From NCBI GenBank assembly GCA_963734725.1, contig CAVTIX010000018.1, forward strand, positions 62,001-126,000: a stretch of DNA of 64,000 nt. Reading direction: 5' to 3'. The notes below the pieces were generated by a model, which worked only from the letters and a program-made list of their open reading frames with translations, was not told the DNA's origin and made no database searches. Made by a program: the position numbers and the translations under genes. This document shows positions 51,795 through 61,116 of this stretch, one piece after another; positions within the stretch are counted from its first letter, which is position 1, and every line of letters starts with the position of its first letter. The stretch is from DASXKD01 sp963734725. Lineage in GTDB: Bacteria; Actinomycetota; Actinomycetes; Streptosporangiales; Streptosporangiaceae.

Positions 51795-52823
51795 ATGCGG
51801 CAGCTTACGGCGGTGGCCAGCGGCATCTTGCGGGATGCGGCCAGGGAAGGGCCCGGCCCGCCGGCCCGCCGGGCGCGCCCGTGGCTGCCCGCTGGCCACG
51901 GTGTGGGCGCCAATCAGGCCGCTGTGCTCGCCTGGGGCAGCCAGATGATCGCCAGCACGCGCTCGCCCGGCGCTGCGGCTACCGTCGAGGGCCTGCGTGA
52001 CCTCGTCGGGAACGCGCTGCGTGCCGCGGAGGATCACATCGGCGACGGTGAGCCGGTGGACGAGTTCGGTTTCGAGCCGGAATTCACCTCGCGTGTCCTG
52101 ATGCCGGTCGCGCGGTTCTTCTACCAGCGCTGGTTCCGGGTGCAGATCCGGGGACTTGAGCACGTCCCTGCGGACGGCCCCGCGCTGGTGGTCGCCAACC
52201 ACTCGGGCACCGTCCCGATGGACGCGGTCATGGTCCAGACGGGGCTGCACGACGAGCACCCGGCCAGCCGGAACCTGCGAGTGCTCAGCGCGGACCTGGT
52301 GGACGAGATCCCGCTGCTGTCGGCCCTGGCCCGGAAGAGCGGGCATATCCGCGCTGCGCCCGCCAACGCCGACGCGGCGCTGCGGGCCGGTGAGCTCGTC
52401 GGCGTCTTCCCCGAGGGATTCAAGGGCATCGGCAAGCCGTTCGCCGACCGCTACCAGCTGCGGCGGTTCGGCCGGGGCGGGTTCGCCGCCACCGCGATCC
52501 GGGCCGGCGTTCCGCTGATTCCCTGCGCGATCATCGGGGCGGAGGAGATCTACCCGATGCTCGGCAACGCCAAGAAGGTCGCTGACCTGCTGCGGCTGCC
52601 GTACTTCCCGATCACGCCGCTGTTCCCGTGGCTAGGCCCGGTGGGCATGGTGCCGCTCCCTTCGCGGTGGATCATCGAGTTCTGCCCGCTGGTCCACACC
52701 AACGGCTACCGGCCCGGCGATGAGGCCGACCCGGCCGCGGTCGCCGACCTGAGCGGCCGGGTCCGGGGGACGATCCAGCGCAAGCTAGACGACCTGCTCG
52801 CCGAGCGCGGCCCAGCCTTCTAA
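51795..52823 (+). CDS. Lysophospholipid acyltransferase (PlsC-like)
   Basis: 342 residues from ATG 51795. The acyltransferase block is clear: VVANHSGTVPMDAVMV (the His is followed by Asp six residues further), DEIPLLSALARKSGHI, GVFPEGFKGIGKPF, and VPLIPCAIIGAEEIYP. It resembles mycobacterial Rv0502. It probably acylates lysophosphatidate or a related lipid at the membrane. The N-terminal 80 residues are variable. Confidence 0.85.
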   Translation: MRQLTAVASGILRDAAREGPGPPARRARPWLPAGHGVGANQAAVLAWGSQMIASTRSPGAAATVEGLRDLVGNALRAAEDHIGDGEPVDEFGFEPEFTSRVLMPVARFFYQRWFRVQIRGLEHVPADGPALVVANHSGTVPMDAVMVQTGLHDEHPASRNLRVLSADLVDEIPLLSALARKSGHIRAAPANADAALRAGELVGVFPEGFKGIGKPFADRYQLRRFGRGGFAATAIRAGVPLIPCAIIGAEEIYPMLGNAKKVADLLRLPYFPITPLFPWLGPVGMVPLPSRWIIEFCPLVHTNGYRPGDEADPAAVADLSGRVRGTIQRKLDDLLAERGPAF

Positions 52824-52867
52824 GCAAGGTCAACCTGGGACCGGGCCAACCCCGCTCCCACTTCCCC

Positions 52868-52936
52868 GCTTATCACGCGGCGGCCGGTCCGGCGTCCGGT
52901 ATGTCATGATTTGCGGAGCCGTCTCGCGTGATAAGC
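52868..52936. terminator. 12-bp inverted repeat between convergent genes
   Basis: GCTTATCACGCG (52868-52879) and CGCGTGATAAGC (52925-52936), perfect complement, 45-base loop containing GGCCGGTCCGGCGTCCGG. Sits between the acyltransferase and HAD genes. Confidence 0.5.
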
Positions 52937-52982
52937 CGGATCTCCGTACCGGGTTAGCGTGACGCACCCCAGGGCGTGTGGG

Positions 52983-53972
52983 CTAACGACGTCGGCGTTG
53001 GAGGGCGATCCCGGCCGCGACACCGCCGGCCACCGCGCCCGCCCCAGCCGCTATGGGCAGCGCGACGAGCGTGGCCCTGCGCCCGGAACGGAAGTCGTGC
53101 ACTGGCCATCCCTGTGCCCGCGCCTGCGCGCGCAGCCGGGCGTCGGGGTTGACGGCCGCCGGGTGACCGACAAGTTCGAGCATGGGAATATCGTTCGCCG
53201 AGTCGCTGTAGGCGGCACACCGCGCCAGGTCGAGGCCTTCCCGCAGGGCGAGCGCCTCGATCGCCGCCACCTTCGCCTCGCCGTGCAGCAGCCCGCCGAC
53301 CAGCCGCCCGGTGTACTCGCCGTCCACCGACTCGGCCACGGTGCCGAGTGCCCCGGTGAAGCCGAGCCGGCGCGCGATGATGCTGGCCAGTTCCACCGGG
53401 GTGGCGGTCACCAGCCAGACCCGCTGGCCCGCTTCCAGGTGACGCTGCGCCAGTTCGCGGGTGCCCTCCCAGATCCGGTTGGCCATGTCCTCGTCGTAGA
53501 TCTCCTCGCACAAGGCCACGATGTCGCTCACCTTGTGCCCGGCCACGAACGCGAGCGCGGCTTCCCTGGCCGCGTCGATGTGCCCGGCGTTCTCCGCGCC
53601 GCGAACCCGGAAGTAGACCTGCTTCCAGGCCATCTCCGCGAGATCCCGCGCCCCGAACATCTTGCGGGAAGCCAGCCCGCGCGCGAAGTAGTAGATCGAC
53701 GCGCCGCGCATCAGGGTGTTGTCCACGTCGAAGAACGCACCGGCCGACGGGTCGGGGACCGGCGGCAGGTGCTCGACCTCCGCGGCCGCCGCCGATGCCG
53801 CGCCTGCCGCCTCCGGGCCGGTCCGCCCGCCCTGGCCCAGCCGGCGCCGCGGGCTGGCCAGGACCCGGCGAAGAACGGGAAGCTCATCGCGGGTGCCAGC
53901 AACCAGCCGACCGGCGCGCGTCACGAACGCGGCCCCGCCCGGCGCGATTGACCGGTCGCGCAGCATCCCCAT
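52983..53972 (-). CDS. HAD-IB family phosphatase (SerB1-like)
   Basis: 329 residues from ATG 53972; GTG 54005 is also open, but TAGCAT (53983-53988) lies between the two. HAD motif I AFFDVDNTLMRG, motif II VWLVTATPVELA, the Lys in GEAKVAAIE, motif III YSDSANDIPML. A C-terminal membrane helix (LVALPIAAGAGAVAGGVAAGIAL) is present. Close to mycobacterial Rv0505c by context and motifs. Probable phosphomonoesterase; substrate unproven. Confidence 0.86.
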   Translation of the reverse strand: MGMLRDRSIAPGGAAFVTRAGRLVAGTRDELPVLRRVLASPRRRLGQGGRTGPEAAGAASAAAAEVEHLPPVPDPSAGAFFDVDNTLMRGASIYYFARGLASRKMFGARDLAEMAWKQVYFRVRGAENAGHIDAAREAALAFVAGHKVSDIVALCEEIYDEDMANRIWEGTRELAQRHLEAGQRVWLVTATPVELASIIARRLGFTGALGTVAESVDGEYTGRLVGGLLHGEAKVAAIEALALREGLDLARCAAYSDSANDIPMLELVGHPAAVNPDARLRAQARAQGWPVHDFRSGRRATLVALPIAAGAGAVAGGVAAGIALQRRRR

Positions 53973-54086
53973 ACCGGCACCCATGCTACCCGGCTGACCT
54001 GCCACCGCTGGTCAGCCAAAACGTGTGACGCTGCTGGTCAGGCATCTGGGCCCGAATCTCGGCCGAGGCCGTACCATACGTAGGAG

Positions 54087-55631
54087 ATGTCTATTTCAGT
54101 TGGGGCAGCGGCGATCGGCGCGCTTGCCGCCCTAGTGTTCGCCGGGCTGCTAGCGCGCCGGTGTATTCGCGTACCCACCATGGCCACGGTCGCGCTGCTG
54201 GTTGCGTTGGCGGGCCTGATCGTCGCGCTTGCCGCGCAGGCGGACGGATACGATCGCGGGTTCGATCACACTACATTCCGGGCCGTTCAGCTTGGCGCAC
54301 AGCTCATCGCGCCGCTGGCGCTGGCCTGGGCGCTGGCCGAACTCACCGGCAAGAGCATGGGCGCCAGGTTCGCCTCCCGGCTCGCGCTCGGCGCGATCAC
54401 CGTGATCGGCGCGGTGGTCCTGGCCACTGACCTGCTGAACACCCCGAGCTTCAGCAAGACCTGGCCCGCCGCGTCCGTGCACTACCAGCTCATCCCGAAC
54501 GGGGTGCTGAAGTTCGTCGCGGCCGTCACCGCGATCGTCGCGCTGATCGCCGTGATCGTGACCGCGGTGCGGGCCCGGAAGCGCGCCGGGTGGCGGACGC
54601 TGCTGCTCGCCGTGGTGGCGATAGCCGTCGCCATACTGCTCACCGACCTGCTGCGGGTGAAGTTGCCGGCCGACTCGGCCTACGTGCTCATTTGCGTGGC
54701 CGCTGCCGGGCTGGCCTGGTTCGCGGGCATGCGGGCCAGCGTGGTGCGGCTGGAATCGCTGCGCTCCGGCGGGTACGCCTGGGATGAGGACACCGGCTCG
54801 TTCATCAGGTACCACGACGAGGACACCGGGGACTTCGGTTACGCCGACGAAACCGGCGGTTACGGCAGGTTCCGCGGCGAGACCGACAGCCGGGACTGGT
54901 ACAGCGACGACACCGGTGGCTTCCGCCGGGACGTGACCGACACCGACCTCCGGGGCTGGTTCCGGCCGGGTGGCGAGGAAGGGGGCGCCCGCCGGGACGC
55001 CGCCGATAGCAGTTACGGCAGCTACGGCATCACCGGCCCGGCCACCGGCGATGTGGCGGACCAGCCGGGGCCAAGCCGGGTCCCCTACGGCCAGGTCGCC
55101 CCGGGTCCCGAGCCCGCGGGCCGGGAAGCGCACGACGAGGTCCCGAATGGCCAGAACGGGGCTGTGAACGGCGGCGGCTTCGTGGAGACCGGTGACGTGC
55201 TGCCGGCCCTGGGGGAGTACCACCCGCTGCCGGACGCACTGGCGGGCGAAGACACCTCCCGGCTCTACGGGCAGATAGCCATCTACACCCTGCTTGACGA
55301 GACCGCGGATGAGTTCGAGCGGCTCGCCTCCGAGGTCGTGGAGCAGGTGAAGGTCAGGGAGCCGGACACGCTGGTCTACGTCATGCACGGGGTTCCCGCC
55401 GCGCCGATGCAGCGCATCCTGTACGCGGTCTACCGGGACGAGGCGGCCTTCGACCGGCACGAGCGCCAGCCCTACATCCGCCAGTTCGAGGAGGAGCGCG
55501 AGCCCTACGTCCTGGCGACCAACGTGATCGAACTGGGCGTCCGGCACGCGAAGTTCATCCCGCCGGCGGCCCCGCCCCAGCGCCAGCCGCGCATGCGGAA
55601 GGTGCGGCCGCGGGGCGGCAGTGCCCGCTGA
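54087..55631 (+). CDS. Seven-TM membrane protein with C-terminal ABM (antibiotic biosynthesis monooxygenase-type) domain
   Basis: 514 residues. The first 210 residues contain about seven hydrophobic segments. A cytoplasmic linker (about 225-380) has repeated acidic DEDTGSF/DEDTGDF/DETGGYG/DDTGGF motifs and low-complexity Gly/Pro/Ser. The last 110 residues (LYGQIAIYTLLDETADEFERL ... RILYAVYRDEAAFDRHER) form an ABM/dimeric alpha-beta-barrel domain. TACCAT and TAGGAG precede ATG 54087. The barrel suggests binding of a small aromatic or haem-like molecule, with the membrane part as sensor or anchor. Role unknown. Its 3' end overlaps the glutaredoxin gene by 11 bases. Confidence 0.72.
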   Translation: MSISVGAAAIGALAALVFAGLLARRCIRVPTMATVALLVALAGLIVALAAQADGYDRGFDHTTFRAVQLGAQLIAPLALAWALAELTGKSMGARFASRLALGAITVIGAVVLATDLLNTPSFSKTWPAASVHYQLIPNGVLKFVAAVTAIVALIAVIVTAVRARKRAGWRTLLLAVVAIAVAILLTDLLRVKLPADSAYVLICVAAAGLAWFAGMRASVVRLESLRSGGYAWDEDTGSFIRYHDEDTGDFGYADETGGYGRFRGETDSRDWYSDDTGGFRRDVTDTDLRGWFRPGGEEGGARRDAADSSYGSYGITGPATGDVADQPGPSRVPYGQVAPGPEPAGREAHDEVPNGQNGAVNGGGFVETGDVLPALGEYHPLPDALAGEDTSRLYGQIAIYTLLDETADEFERLASEVVEQVKVREPDTLVYVMHGVPAAPMQRILYAVYRDEAAFDRHERQPYIRQFEEEREPYVLATNVIELGVRHAKFIPPAAPPQRQPRMRKVRPRGGSAR

Positions 55632-55899
55632 CCCGCCCGCCGCGGCCACGATCACCCTGCTCAGCCGCCCCGGCTGCCACCTGTGCGACGAGGCCCGCAC
55701 GGTCATCGCCCGGGTCGCCGCCGACCTCGCCGTGCCCTGGGAGGAGCGCGACATCACCCAGTCGGAACGTGACCTGCAGGACTACTGGGAAATGATCCCG
55801 GTGACGTTGATCAACGGCGTGCAGCACGACTTCTGGCACGTGAGCGAGCGGCGGCTGCGGGCAGCCCTGGCGGAAGCCGGGGCCGCGGGCCGGGCCTGA
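55621..55899 (+). CDS. Glutaredoxin-like protein
   Basis: 92 residues from GTG 55621. TITLLSRPGCHLCDEARTVI gives a CxxC redox centre, with IPVTLINGVQHDFWHV as cis-Pro region. It matches the small DUF836/glutaredoxin-like proteins preceding the haem genes in mycobacteria (Rv0508). It overlaps the 7TM-ABM gene. Confidence 0.85.
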   Translation: MPADPPAAATITLLSRPGCHLCDEARTVIARVAADLAVPWEERDITQSERDLQDYWEMIPVTLINGVQHDFWHVSERRLRAALAEAGAAGRA

Positions 55900-55943
55900 C
55901 GGTTGCGCCGCACGGTCAGCAGGTGGCCGTGAGCTATCTGACT

Positions 55944-55961
55944 TTGTGCAAACGTTCACAA
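55944..55961. promoter_or_regulatory. Rex operator
   Basis: TTGTGCAAACGTTCACAA, 18 bases, one mismatch to the palindromic Rex consensus TTGTGAAnnnnTTCACAA. A TACCGT hexamer follows at 55967-55972. It lies 91 bases before the rex start. Confidence 0.85.
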
Positions 55962-56051
55962 GGGCGTACCGTGAAAGTGAACTGGTCCTGTGGCGGCTCA
56001 GGCGCGGGCCTGGGGTGGCTTCGGGCCCCGATTCTTCAGGAGCACCGGCGA

Positions 56052-56804
56052 ATGTCGCGTCGCCCGAACGCAGCCCCCGGAAGCCAGGGCATTCCCGAAG
56101 CGACGATCGCGCGCCTGCCGGTGTACCTGCGCGTCTTGTACACCTGCGCCGAGCAGGGCATCGCGACCGTCTCCAGCGAAGAACTGGCGGCCGCGGCGGG
56201 CGTCAACTCGGCGAAACTCCGCAAGGACCTCTCCCACCTCGGCTCCTACGGCACCAGGGGGGTGGGCTATGACGTGGACTACCTCGTCTACCAGGTGTCC
56301 CGTGAGCTGGGCCTGACCCAGGACTGGCCGGTCGTCATCGTCGGCGCCGGCAACCTCGGCCGGGCGCTGGCGAACTACGGCGGGTTTGCCTCCCGCGGCT
56401 TCCGCATCGCCGCCGTGCTGGACGCCGATCCCACGGTGGTGGGCACGGAGATCGCCGCGGGACAGGTGGTCGGCAGCAGCGACGCGATCGAGGAAGTCGT
56501 GGCCGAGCGCGCCGTGTCCATCGGCGTGATCGCCACCCCTGCCGCGGCGGCGCAGGGGGTTTGCGACCGGCTCGTCGCCGCCGGTGTGACCAGCATCCTT
56601 AACTTCGCGCCGATTGTATTGAACGTGCCGGCGGGCGTAGACGTGCGTAAGGTCGACCTGTCCATCGAGTTGCAGATCCTCGCCTTCCACGCGCAACGGA
56701 GGTCGGACGTGCGCGTACCCGCCAGAGGGAAGCGCCAGTACCGGGGCGGGGTCGGGTTCCCCGCCCTGGCCGGGAGCGCCGGGGAATCGGTGACAGCGCC
56801 GTGA
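56052..56804 (+). CDS. rex: Redox-sensing transcriptional repressor Rex
   Basis: 250 residues from ATG 56052 (CAGGAG upstream); the longer frame runs through the operator. N-terminal winged helix IPEATIARLPVYLRVL, SSEELAAAAGVNSAKLRKDLSHLGSYGTRGVGY; Rossmann domain VVIVGAGNLGRALANYGGF; C-terminal swap helix VDLSIELQILAFHAQR. Rex is released from DNA by NADH. Its operator upstream implies autoregulation and control of the hem genes, as in Streptomyces. Stop overlaps the hemA start. Confidence 0.94.
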   Translation: MSRRPNAAPGSQGIPEATIARLPVYLRVLYTCAEQGIATVSSEELAAAAGVNSAKLRKDLSHLGSYGTRGVGYDVDYLVYQVSRELGLTQDWPVVIVGAGNLGRALANYGGFASRGFRIAAVLDADPTVVGTEIAAGQVVGSSDAIEEVVAERAVSIGVIATPAAAAQGVCDRLVAAGVTSILNFAPIVLNVPAGVDVRKVDLSIELQILAFHAQRRSDVRVPARGKRQYRGGVGFPALAGSAGESVTAP

Positions 56805-58189
56805 GCGTCCTGGTAGTGGGCCTGAGCCACCGCAGCGCCCCGGTCGCGATCTTGGAGCGTGCCGCGCTCACCGGCGACACGCCGGGCAAGCTGCTGCGCG
56901 ATGTCATCCACTCCGAGCACGTGGCTGGCACGTTCGCCGTGTCCACTTGCAACCGGGTCGAGGTCTACGCCGAGGTCGACAAGTTCCACGGAGGCGTGTC
57001 GGCGATCTGCGAGATGCTCGCCAGGCACACCAGCATCGCGCTCCCTGAGCTCGCGCCCCATCTGTACGTGCACTACGAGGACCGCGCGGTGCAGCATCTG
57101 CTGTCGATGACCTGCGGCCTGGAGTCCATGGTGGTGGGCGAGAGCCAGATCCTCGGCCAGGTGCGCCGGGCGCTGGCCGTCGCGCGCACGCACCAGACGC
57201 TCGGCCGCACCCTCGACGACCTCGGCGCCCTGGCGCTGCGCACGGCCAAACGGGCGCACACCGAGACGGGCATCGACCGCACGGGCGCGAACCTGGTGAC
57301 GGTCGGCGTGGGCCTGGCCGCCGCCCGGCTGAGCGCAGCGCCCGATCCGGCCGAGCCGCTGCGCGGGCGCAGCGTGCTCGTCGTCGGCGCCGGCTCGATG
57401 AGCGCGCTCGCCGTCGCCACCGCGGCGCGGCTCGGCGCGGCCGGCATCGTCGTGGCCAACCGCACCAAAGATCATGCCGAACGCCTGGCAGCAGCAGTCC
57501 GTGGCGCCACGGCCGACCTGCAAGATCTCGGCGCCGCCATCGCCGTGGCCGACCTGGTTATCTCGTGCACCGGCGCAACGGGGCTGGTGATAACCGCGGA
57601 CATCGTGACCGGGGCGCTGCGCGCGCGGGCGGCCGCGGGGGGCGCGGACCGCCCGCTCGTCTTCCTCGATCTCGCGCTGCCGCGCGACGTGGACTCTGAC
57701 GTCGGCGGCCTGCCTCGGGTGAGCGTGATCGGCCTGCAGTCGCTGCAGGACACCGGGGCCGGCCTGACCGCCTCCCATGCCGAGGATGTGGCCGCGGTGC
57801 GGGGCATCGTGACGGAAGAACTCGCCGCGCGGGTGTCGGCGCGGCATGCGGCCCGGGTCGCGCCTACGGTGGTCGCGCTGCGCGCCAAGGCGGTCGAGGT
57901 GGTCGAGGCGGAACTGGCCCGGCTGGCGGGCAGGCTCGGCGAGATCGACGACCGCACCCGCGCCGAGATCGCGCAGGCCATGCACCGTGTCATGGATAAG
58001 CTGCTTCATGCGCCGACAGTGCGGGTCAAGGAGCTAGCCGGATCACCGGGCGGCGATTCCTACGAGGCCGCGCTGCGGGTGCTTTTTGATCTCGACCCCG
58101 AGGCGGTCGAGGCGGTGACCAGGGCCGATACTGTGCTTGTGGCGGACGGCCCGCAGCTTGCCGCGCCGCCCGAGCAGGAGGCCCGATGA
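56801..58189 (+). CDS. hemA: Glutamyl-tRNA reductase
   Basis: 462 residues from GTG 56801. VGLSHRSAPVAILER, catalytic Cys in VSTCNRVEVYAE, SMVVGESQILGQVR, the NADPH domain VLVVGAGSMSALA and a C-terminal dimerisation region with FDLDPEAVEAVT. It reduces glutamyl-tRNA to glutamate-1-semialdehyde, the first haem step. Overlaps rex by 4 bases. Confidence 0.94.
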   Translation: MSVLVVGLSHRSAPVAILERAALTGDTPGKLLRDVIHSEHVAGTFAVSTCNRVEVYAEVDKFHGGVSAICEMLARHTSIALPELAPHLYVHYEDRAVQHLLSMTCGLESMVVGESQILGQVRRALAVARTHQTLGRTLDDLGALALRTAKRAHTETGIDRTGANLVTVGVGLAAARLSAAPDPAEPLRGRSVLVVGAGSMSALAVATAARLGAAGIVVANRTKDHAERLAAAVRGATADLQDLGAAIAVADLVISCTGATGLVITADIVTGALRARAAAGGADRPLVFLDLALPRDVDSDVGGLPRVSVIGLQSLQDTGAGLTASHAEDVAAVRGIVTEELAARVSARHAARVAPTVVALRAKAVEVVEAELARLAGRLGEIDDRTRAEIAQAMHRVMDKLLHAPTVRVKELAGSPGGDSYEAALRVLFDLDPEAVEAVTRADTVLVADGPQLAAPPEQEAR

Positions 58190-58218
58190 GACACCCTCAC
58201 GTGGCCACAGGTCGTGTC

Positions 58219-58440
58219 ACACCGCAGTCGCCGGCCCGAACGCCGCACAGTGCTGGCCGGCGCGCCTCCGGCACGACGCAGCCCCAGGCGCCGCAGCGCT
58301 TGCCTGCGCGCCTCCGGCACGACGTGCGTCCCGGCGGCGAGGGCAGCCTCCCGCGCCGCGATTTTGCGCGCCCCCGGCACGACCAAGCGCGCTGCTGGCC
58401 TGCGCGCCTCCGGCACGACGTCCCGCGAGGGAGGCAGTGA
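58219..58440. repeat. Dispersed intergenic repeat, copy C (multiple internal units)
   Basis: Between hemA and hemC. CGCCTCCGGCACGAC-type blocks occur four times (near 58262, 58311, 58371 and 58404). The final 35 bases (58402-58436) are identical to 10016-10050. The last block provides the GGGAGG ribosome binding site of hemC. Confidence 0.7.
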
Positions 58441-58441
58441 A

Positions 58442-59434
58442 GTGAGCAGGTCGGTGCTGCGGCTCGGCACCCGCAAGAGCCCCATGGCCATGGCCCAGTC
58501 CGGCCAGGTGGCGCGGCTCATCGCGGCCCGCACCGGAGCGCAGGTCGACCTTGTCGGGCTTACCTCGTTCGGTGACGTCACCCGGGCTCACCTGCCCGAC
58601 ATCGGCGGGACCGGCGTCTTCGTCAGCGCGCTGCGGGAGAGCCTGCTGCACGGCGAGGTCGACCTGGCCGTGCACTCGCTCAAGGACCTGCCCACGGCCG
58701 AGATGCCGGGCGTCCTGCTCGCCGCCGTGCCCGCCCGGGAAGACCCGAGGGACGCGCTGGTGGGCAAGGATTGCGCCAAGCTGGCGGATCTCGCCCCTGG
58801 CGCGCTGATCGGCACCGGCTCGCCGCGCCGCGCCGCCCAGTTGCGGCTGATACGGCCGGACATCCGCCCGGTGCCGGTCCGCGGCAACGCCGGAACCCGG
58901 CTTAAGAAGGTGACTTCGGGGGAGCTGGACGCGGTGGTGCTTGCCTACGCGGGGCTGGCCCGCATCGGCCAGCTGGACCTAGTCAGTGAGGTGTTCGAAG
59001 CGGACGCGATGATTCCCGCGCCCGGGCAGGGCGCGCTAGCGGTGGAGTGCCGCGCCGATTCGGGGGAACTGGCGGAACTCCTCGGAAGAGTGGACGACCC
59101 GGCCAGCCGGGCCGCCGTGACGGCGGAGCGCACCGTGCTCGCCGAGCTTGCGGCCGGCTGCAGCGCGCCGCTTGGCGCCTACGCCGCCGGTACCGAAACG
59201 CTGCGGCTCACGGCCGCCGTCGTGGCGGTCGATGGCGGACAGGCGGTGCGGGCGTCGATGGCCGCCCCGGCTGCGCAAGCGGTCCGGCTCGGCCGTGACA
59301 TGGCCGCGGAACTGCTGGCACAGGGAGCAGGAACGATCGTGGCGGGCCCATCCGTCATGGCGGCGCCCGGCAAGGGGGCGCTGGACCCGGCGACGCCGCC
59401 GGGTGAGCTAGGTAACGGGGACGATGCGCAGTGA
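58442..59434 (+). CDS. hemC: Hydroxymethylbilane synthase (porphobilinogen deaminase)
   Basis: 330 residues from GTG 58442 with GGGAGG 7 bases upstream. RLGTRKSPMAMAQ, VHSLKDLPT, IGTGSPRRAAQL, RGNAGTRLKKV, APGQGALAVECR, and the dipyrromethane-binding Cys in AAGCSAPLGAYA. It polymerises four porphobilinogens. The open frame to its 5' side is repeat-derived. Confidence 0.93.
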   Translation: MSRSVLRLGTRKSPMAMAQSGQVARLIAARTGAQVDLVGLTSFGDVTRAHLPDIGGTGVFVSALRESLLHGEVDLAVHSLKDLPTAEMPGVLLAAVPAREDPRDALVGKDCAKLADLAPGALIGTGSPRRAAQLRLIRPDIRPVPVRGNAGTRLKKVTSGELDAVVLAYAGLARIGQLDLVSEVFEADAMIPAPGQGALAVECRADSGELAELLGRVDDPASRAAVTAERTVLAELAAGCSAPLGAYAAGTETLRLTAAVVAVDGGQAVRASMAAPAAQAVRLGRDMAAELLAQGAGTIVAGPSVMAAPGKGALDPATPPGELGNGDDAQ

Positions 59435-61080
59435 ATCCCACACCCGTGATGCAGAAGACCGAGGACCAGGCCGCGCCGGATGCCCCTGGCCAGGCCGCGG
59501 GCCCGGCGCCGGCGAAGCCGGGCCTGGTCGCCTTCACCGGGACTGGTCCCGGTGACCCCGGCCTGCTCACTTTGCGGGCCGCTGACCTGCTCGGCCAGGC
59601 CGACCTGGTGATCGGCAGCGCGGAGCTGACCCGCCGGGTGGCCCACCTGCTGCCCGAAGGGGCAACGGTGATCGACGCGGACCAGGCCGGACCCGACCCG
59701 GCGAAGCTGATAGTCGCGGCGCAGGAAGGCCAGTTGGTGATCCGGCTGTGCCCGGGCGACCCGCTGCTGTTCGGCCCGGCGGCAGCCGAAGCTGATGCGT
59801 GCGCCAAGGCCGCGGTGCGGCTGGAGATCGTGCCGGGGATGCCGGCCGCCACCGCCGTCCCCGCCTACGCCGGTCTGCCGCTGACCAGCGATGCCACTCC
59901 GGACCTGCGGATACTGCACGCCTCCGGGCTGAGCCGGGCGTCGGCGGACTCCCCGGCGGCGGGCAGCCTGGTCATCCTGGGCGCCGAGGGCGGACCGGTC
60001 GATATCGCGAAGATGCTGATGGCCGCGGGCTGGGCCGACGCTACCCCGATGACCATCACCTGGAACGGCACCACGACCGACCAGCGCACCGTGCTCACCA
60101 AGCTGTCCTCGGTGGCGGCCGACCTCAAGGCGGCCGGGGTGAGCGTGCTGACCGAGGACGGCCCGGCGATCGCGGTCGTCGGCGAGGCCGCAGCGCACCG
60201 CGGGCTTTCCTGGTTCGAGAACAAGCCGCTGTTCGGCTGGCGGGTGCTCGTCCCGCGGACCAAGGAGCAGGCCGCATCGGTGTCGGAGCGGCTGCGCGCT
60301 TACGGCGCGGTGCCGCAGGTGGTCCCGACCATCGCGGTCGAGCCGCCGCGGGCCCCGCAGCAGATGGAGCGCGCGATCAAGGGCCTGGTCACCGGGCGGT
60401 TCCAGTGGATCGCCTTCACCTCGGCGAACGCGGTCCGGGCGGTGCGCGAGAAGCTTGAAGAGTACGGCCTGGACGCGCGGGCTTTCGCCGGGATCAAGGT
60501 GGCGGCCGTCGGCGAGCAGACGGCCGCGGCGCTCGGTGACTTCGGCATTAAGCCCGACCTGGTCCCGGAGGCCGAGCAGTCGAGCGAGGGCCTGGCCGCC
60601 GCCTGGCCGCCGTACGACGACGTGCTCGACCCGATCAACCGGGTCCTGCTGCCCCGCGCGGACATCGCCACGGAAACCCTGGTCGCCCGGCTCACCGACC
60701 TGGGCTGGGAAACCGAGGACGTGACCGCGTACCGGACGGTGCGGGCCGCCCCGCCGCCCGCCGCGATCCGGGAGGCGATCAAGGGCGGTGGCTTCGACGC
60801 CGTCCTGTTCACCTCCTCCTCCACCGTGCGGAACCTCATTGGCATCGCCGGGAAGCCGCACGCGGTGACCGTGGTCGCGGTGATCGGCCCACAGACCGCG
60901 CAGACCGCCGCGGAGTACGGGCTGCGGGTGGACGTCACGGCCCCGCGCCCGTCGGCGACGGCGCTGGTGGACGCGCTGGCCGAGCATGGCGCCCGGCTGC
61001 GGGACGCCGCGCTGGCGGCCGGCGAACCGGTGCGCCGCCCCAGCGAGCGCCGCCGTGGCGCCCGCCGCCGCGTACGGTAA
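59431..61080 (+). CDS. hemD: Bifunctional uroporphyrinogen-III C-methyltransferase / uroporphyrinogen-III synthase
   Basis: 549 residues from GTG 59431, overlapping hemC (GTGA). Residues 30-265 are a SUMT domain (FTGTGPGDPGLLTLRAADLL, CPGDPLLFGPA, EIVPGMPAATAVPAYAGLPLT). Residues 270-535 are HemD (WRVLVPRTKEQAASVSERLR, WIAFTSANAVRAV, VAAVGEQTAAALG, AVLFTSSSTVRNL). The fusion is common in Actinobacteria and makes uroporphyrinogen III and precorrin-2. Basic tail. Confidence 0.92.
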   Translation: MNPTPVMQKTEDQAAPDAPGQAAGPAPAKPGLVAFTGTGPGDPGLLTLRAADLLGQADLVIGSAELTRRVAHLLPEGATVIDADQAGPDPAKLIVAAQEGQLVIRLCPGDPLLFGPAAAEADACAKAAVRLEIVPGMPAATAVPAYAGLPLTSDATPDLRILHASGLSRASADSPAAGSLVILGAEGGPVDIAKMLMAAGWADATPMTITWNGTTTDQRTVLTKLSSVAADLKAAGVSVLTEDGPAIAVVGEAAAHRGLSWFENKPLFGWRVLVPRTKEQAASVSERLRAYGAVPQVVPTIAVEPPRAPQQMERAIKGLVTGRFQWIAFTSANAVRAVREKLEEYGLDARAFAGIKVAAVGEQTAAALGDFGIKPDLVPEAEQSSEGLAAAWPPYDDVLDPINRVLLPRADIATETLVARLTDLGWETEDVTAYRTVRAAPPPAAIREAIKGGGFDAVLFTSSSTVRNLIGIAGKPHAVTVVAVIGPQTAQTAAEYGLRVDVTAPRPSATALVDALAEHGARLRDAALAAGEPVRRPSERRRGARRRVR

Positions 61081-61116
61081 CCCGGTAGTTCCCGCGGTGC
61101 GCTGAAGGAGGTAGCC

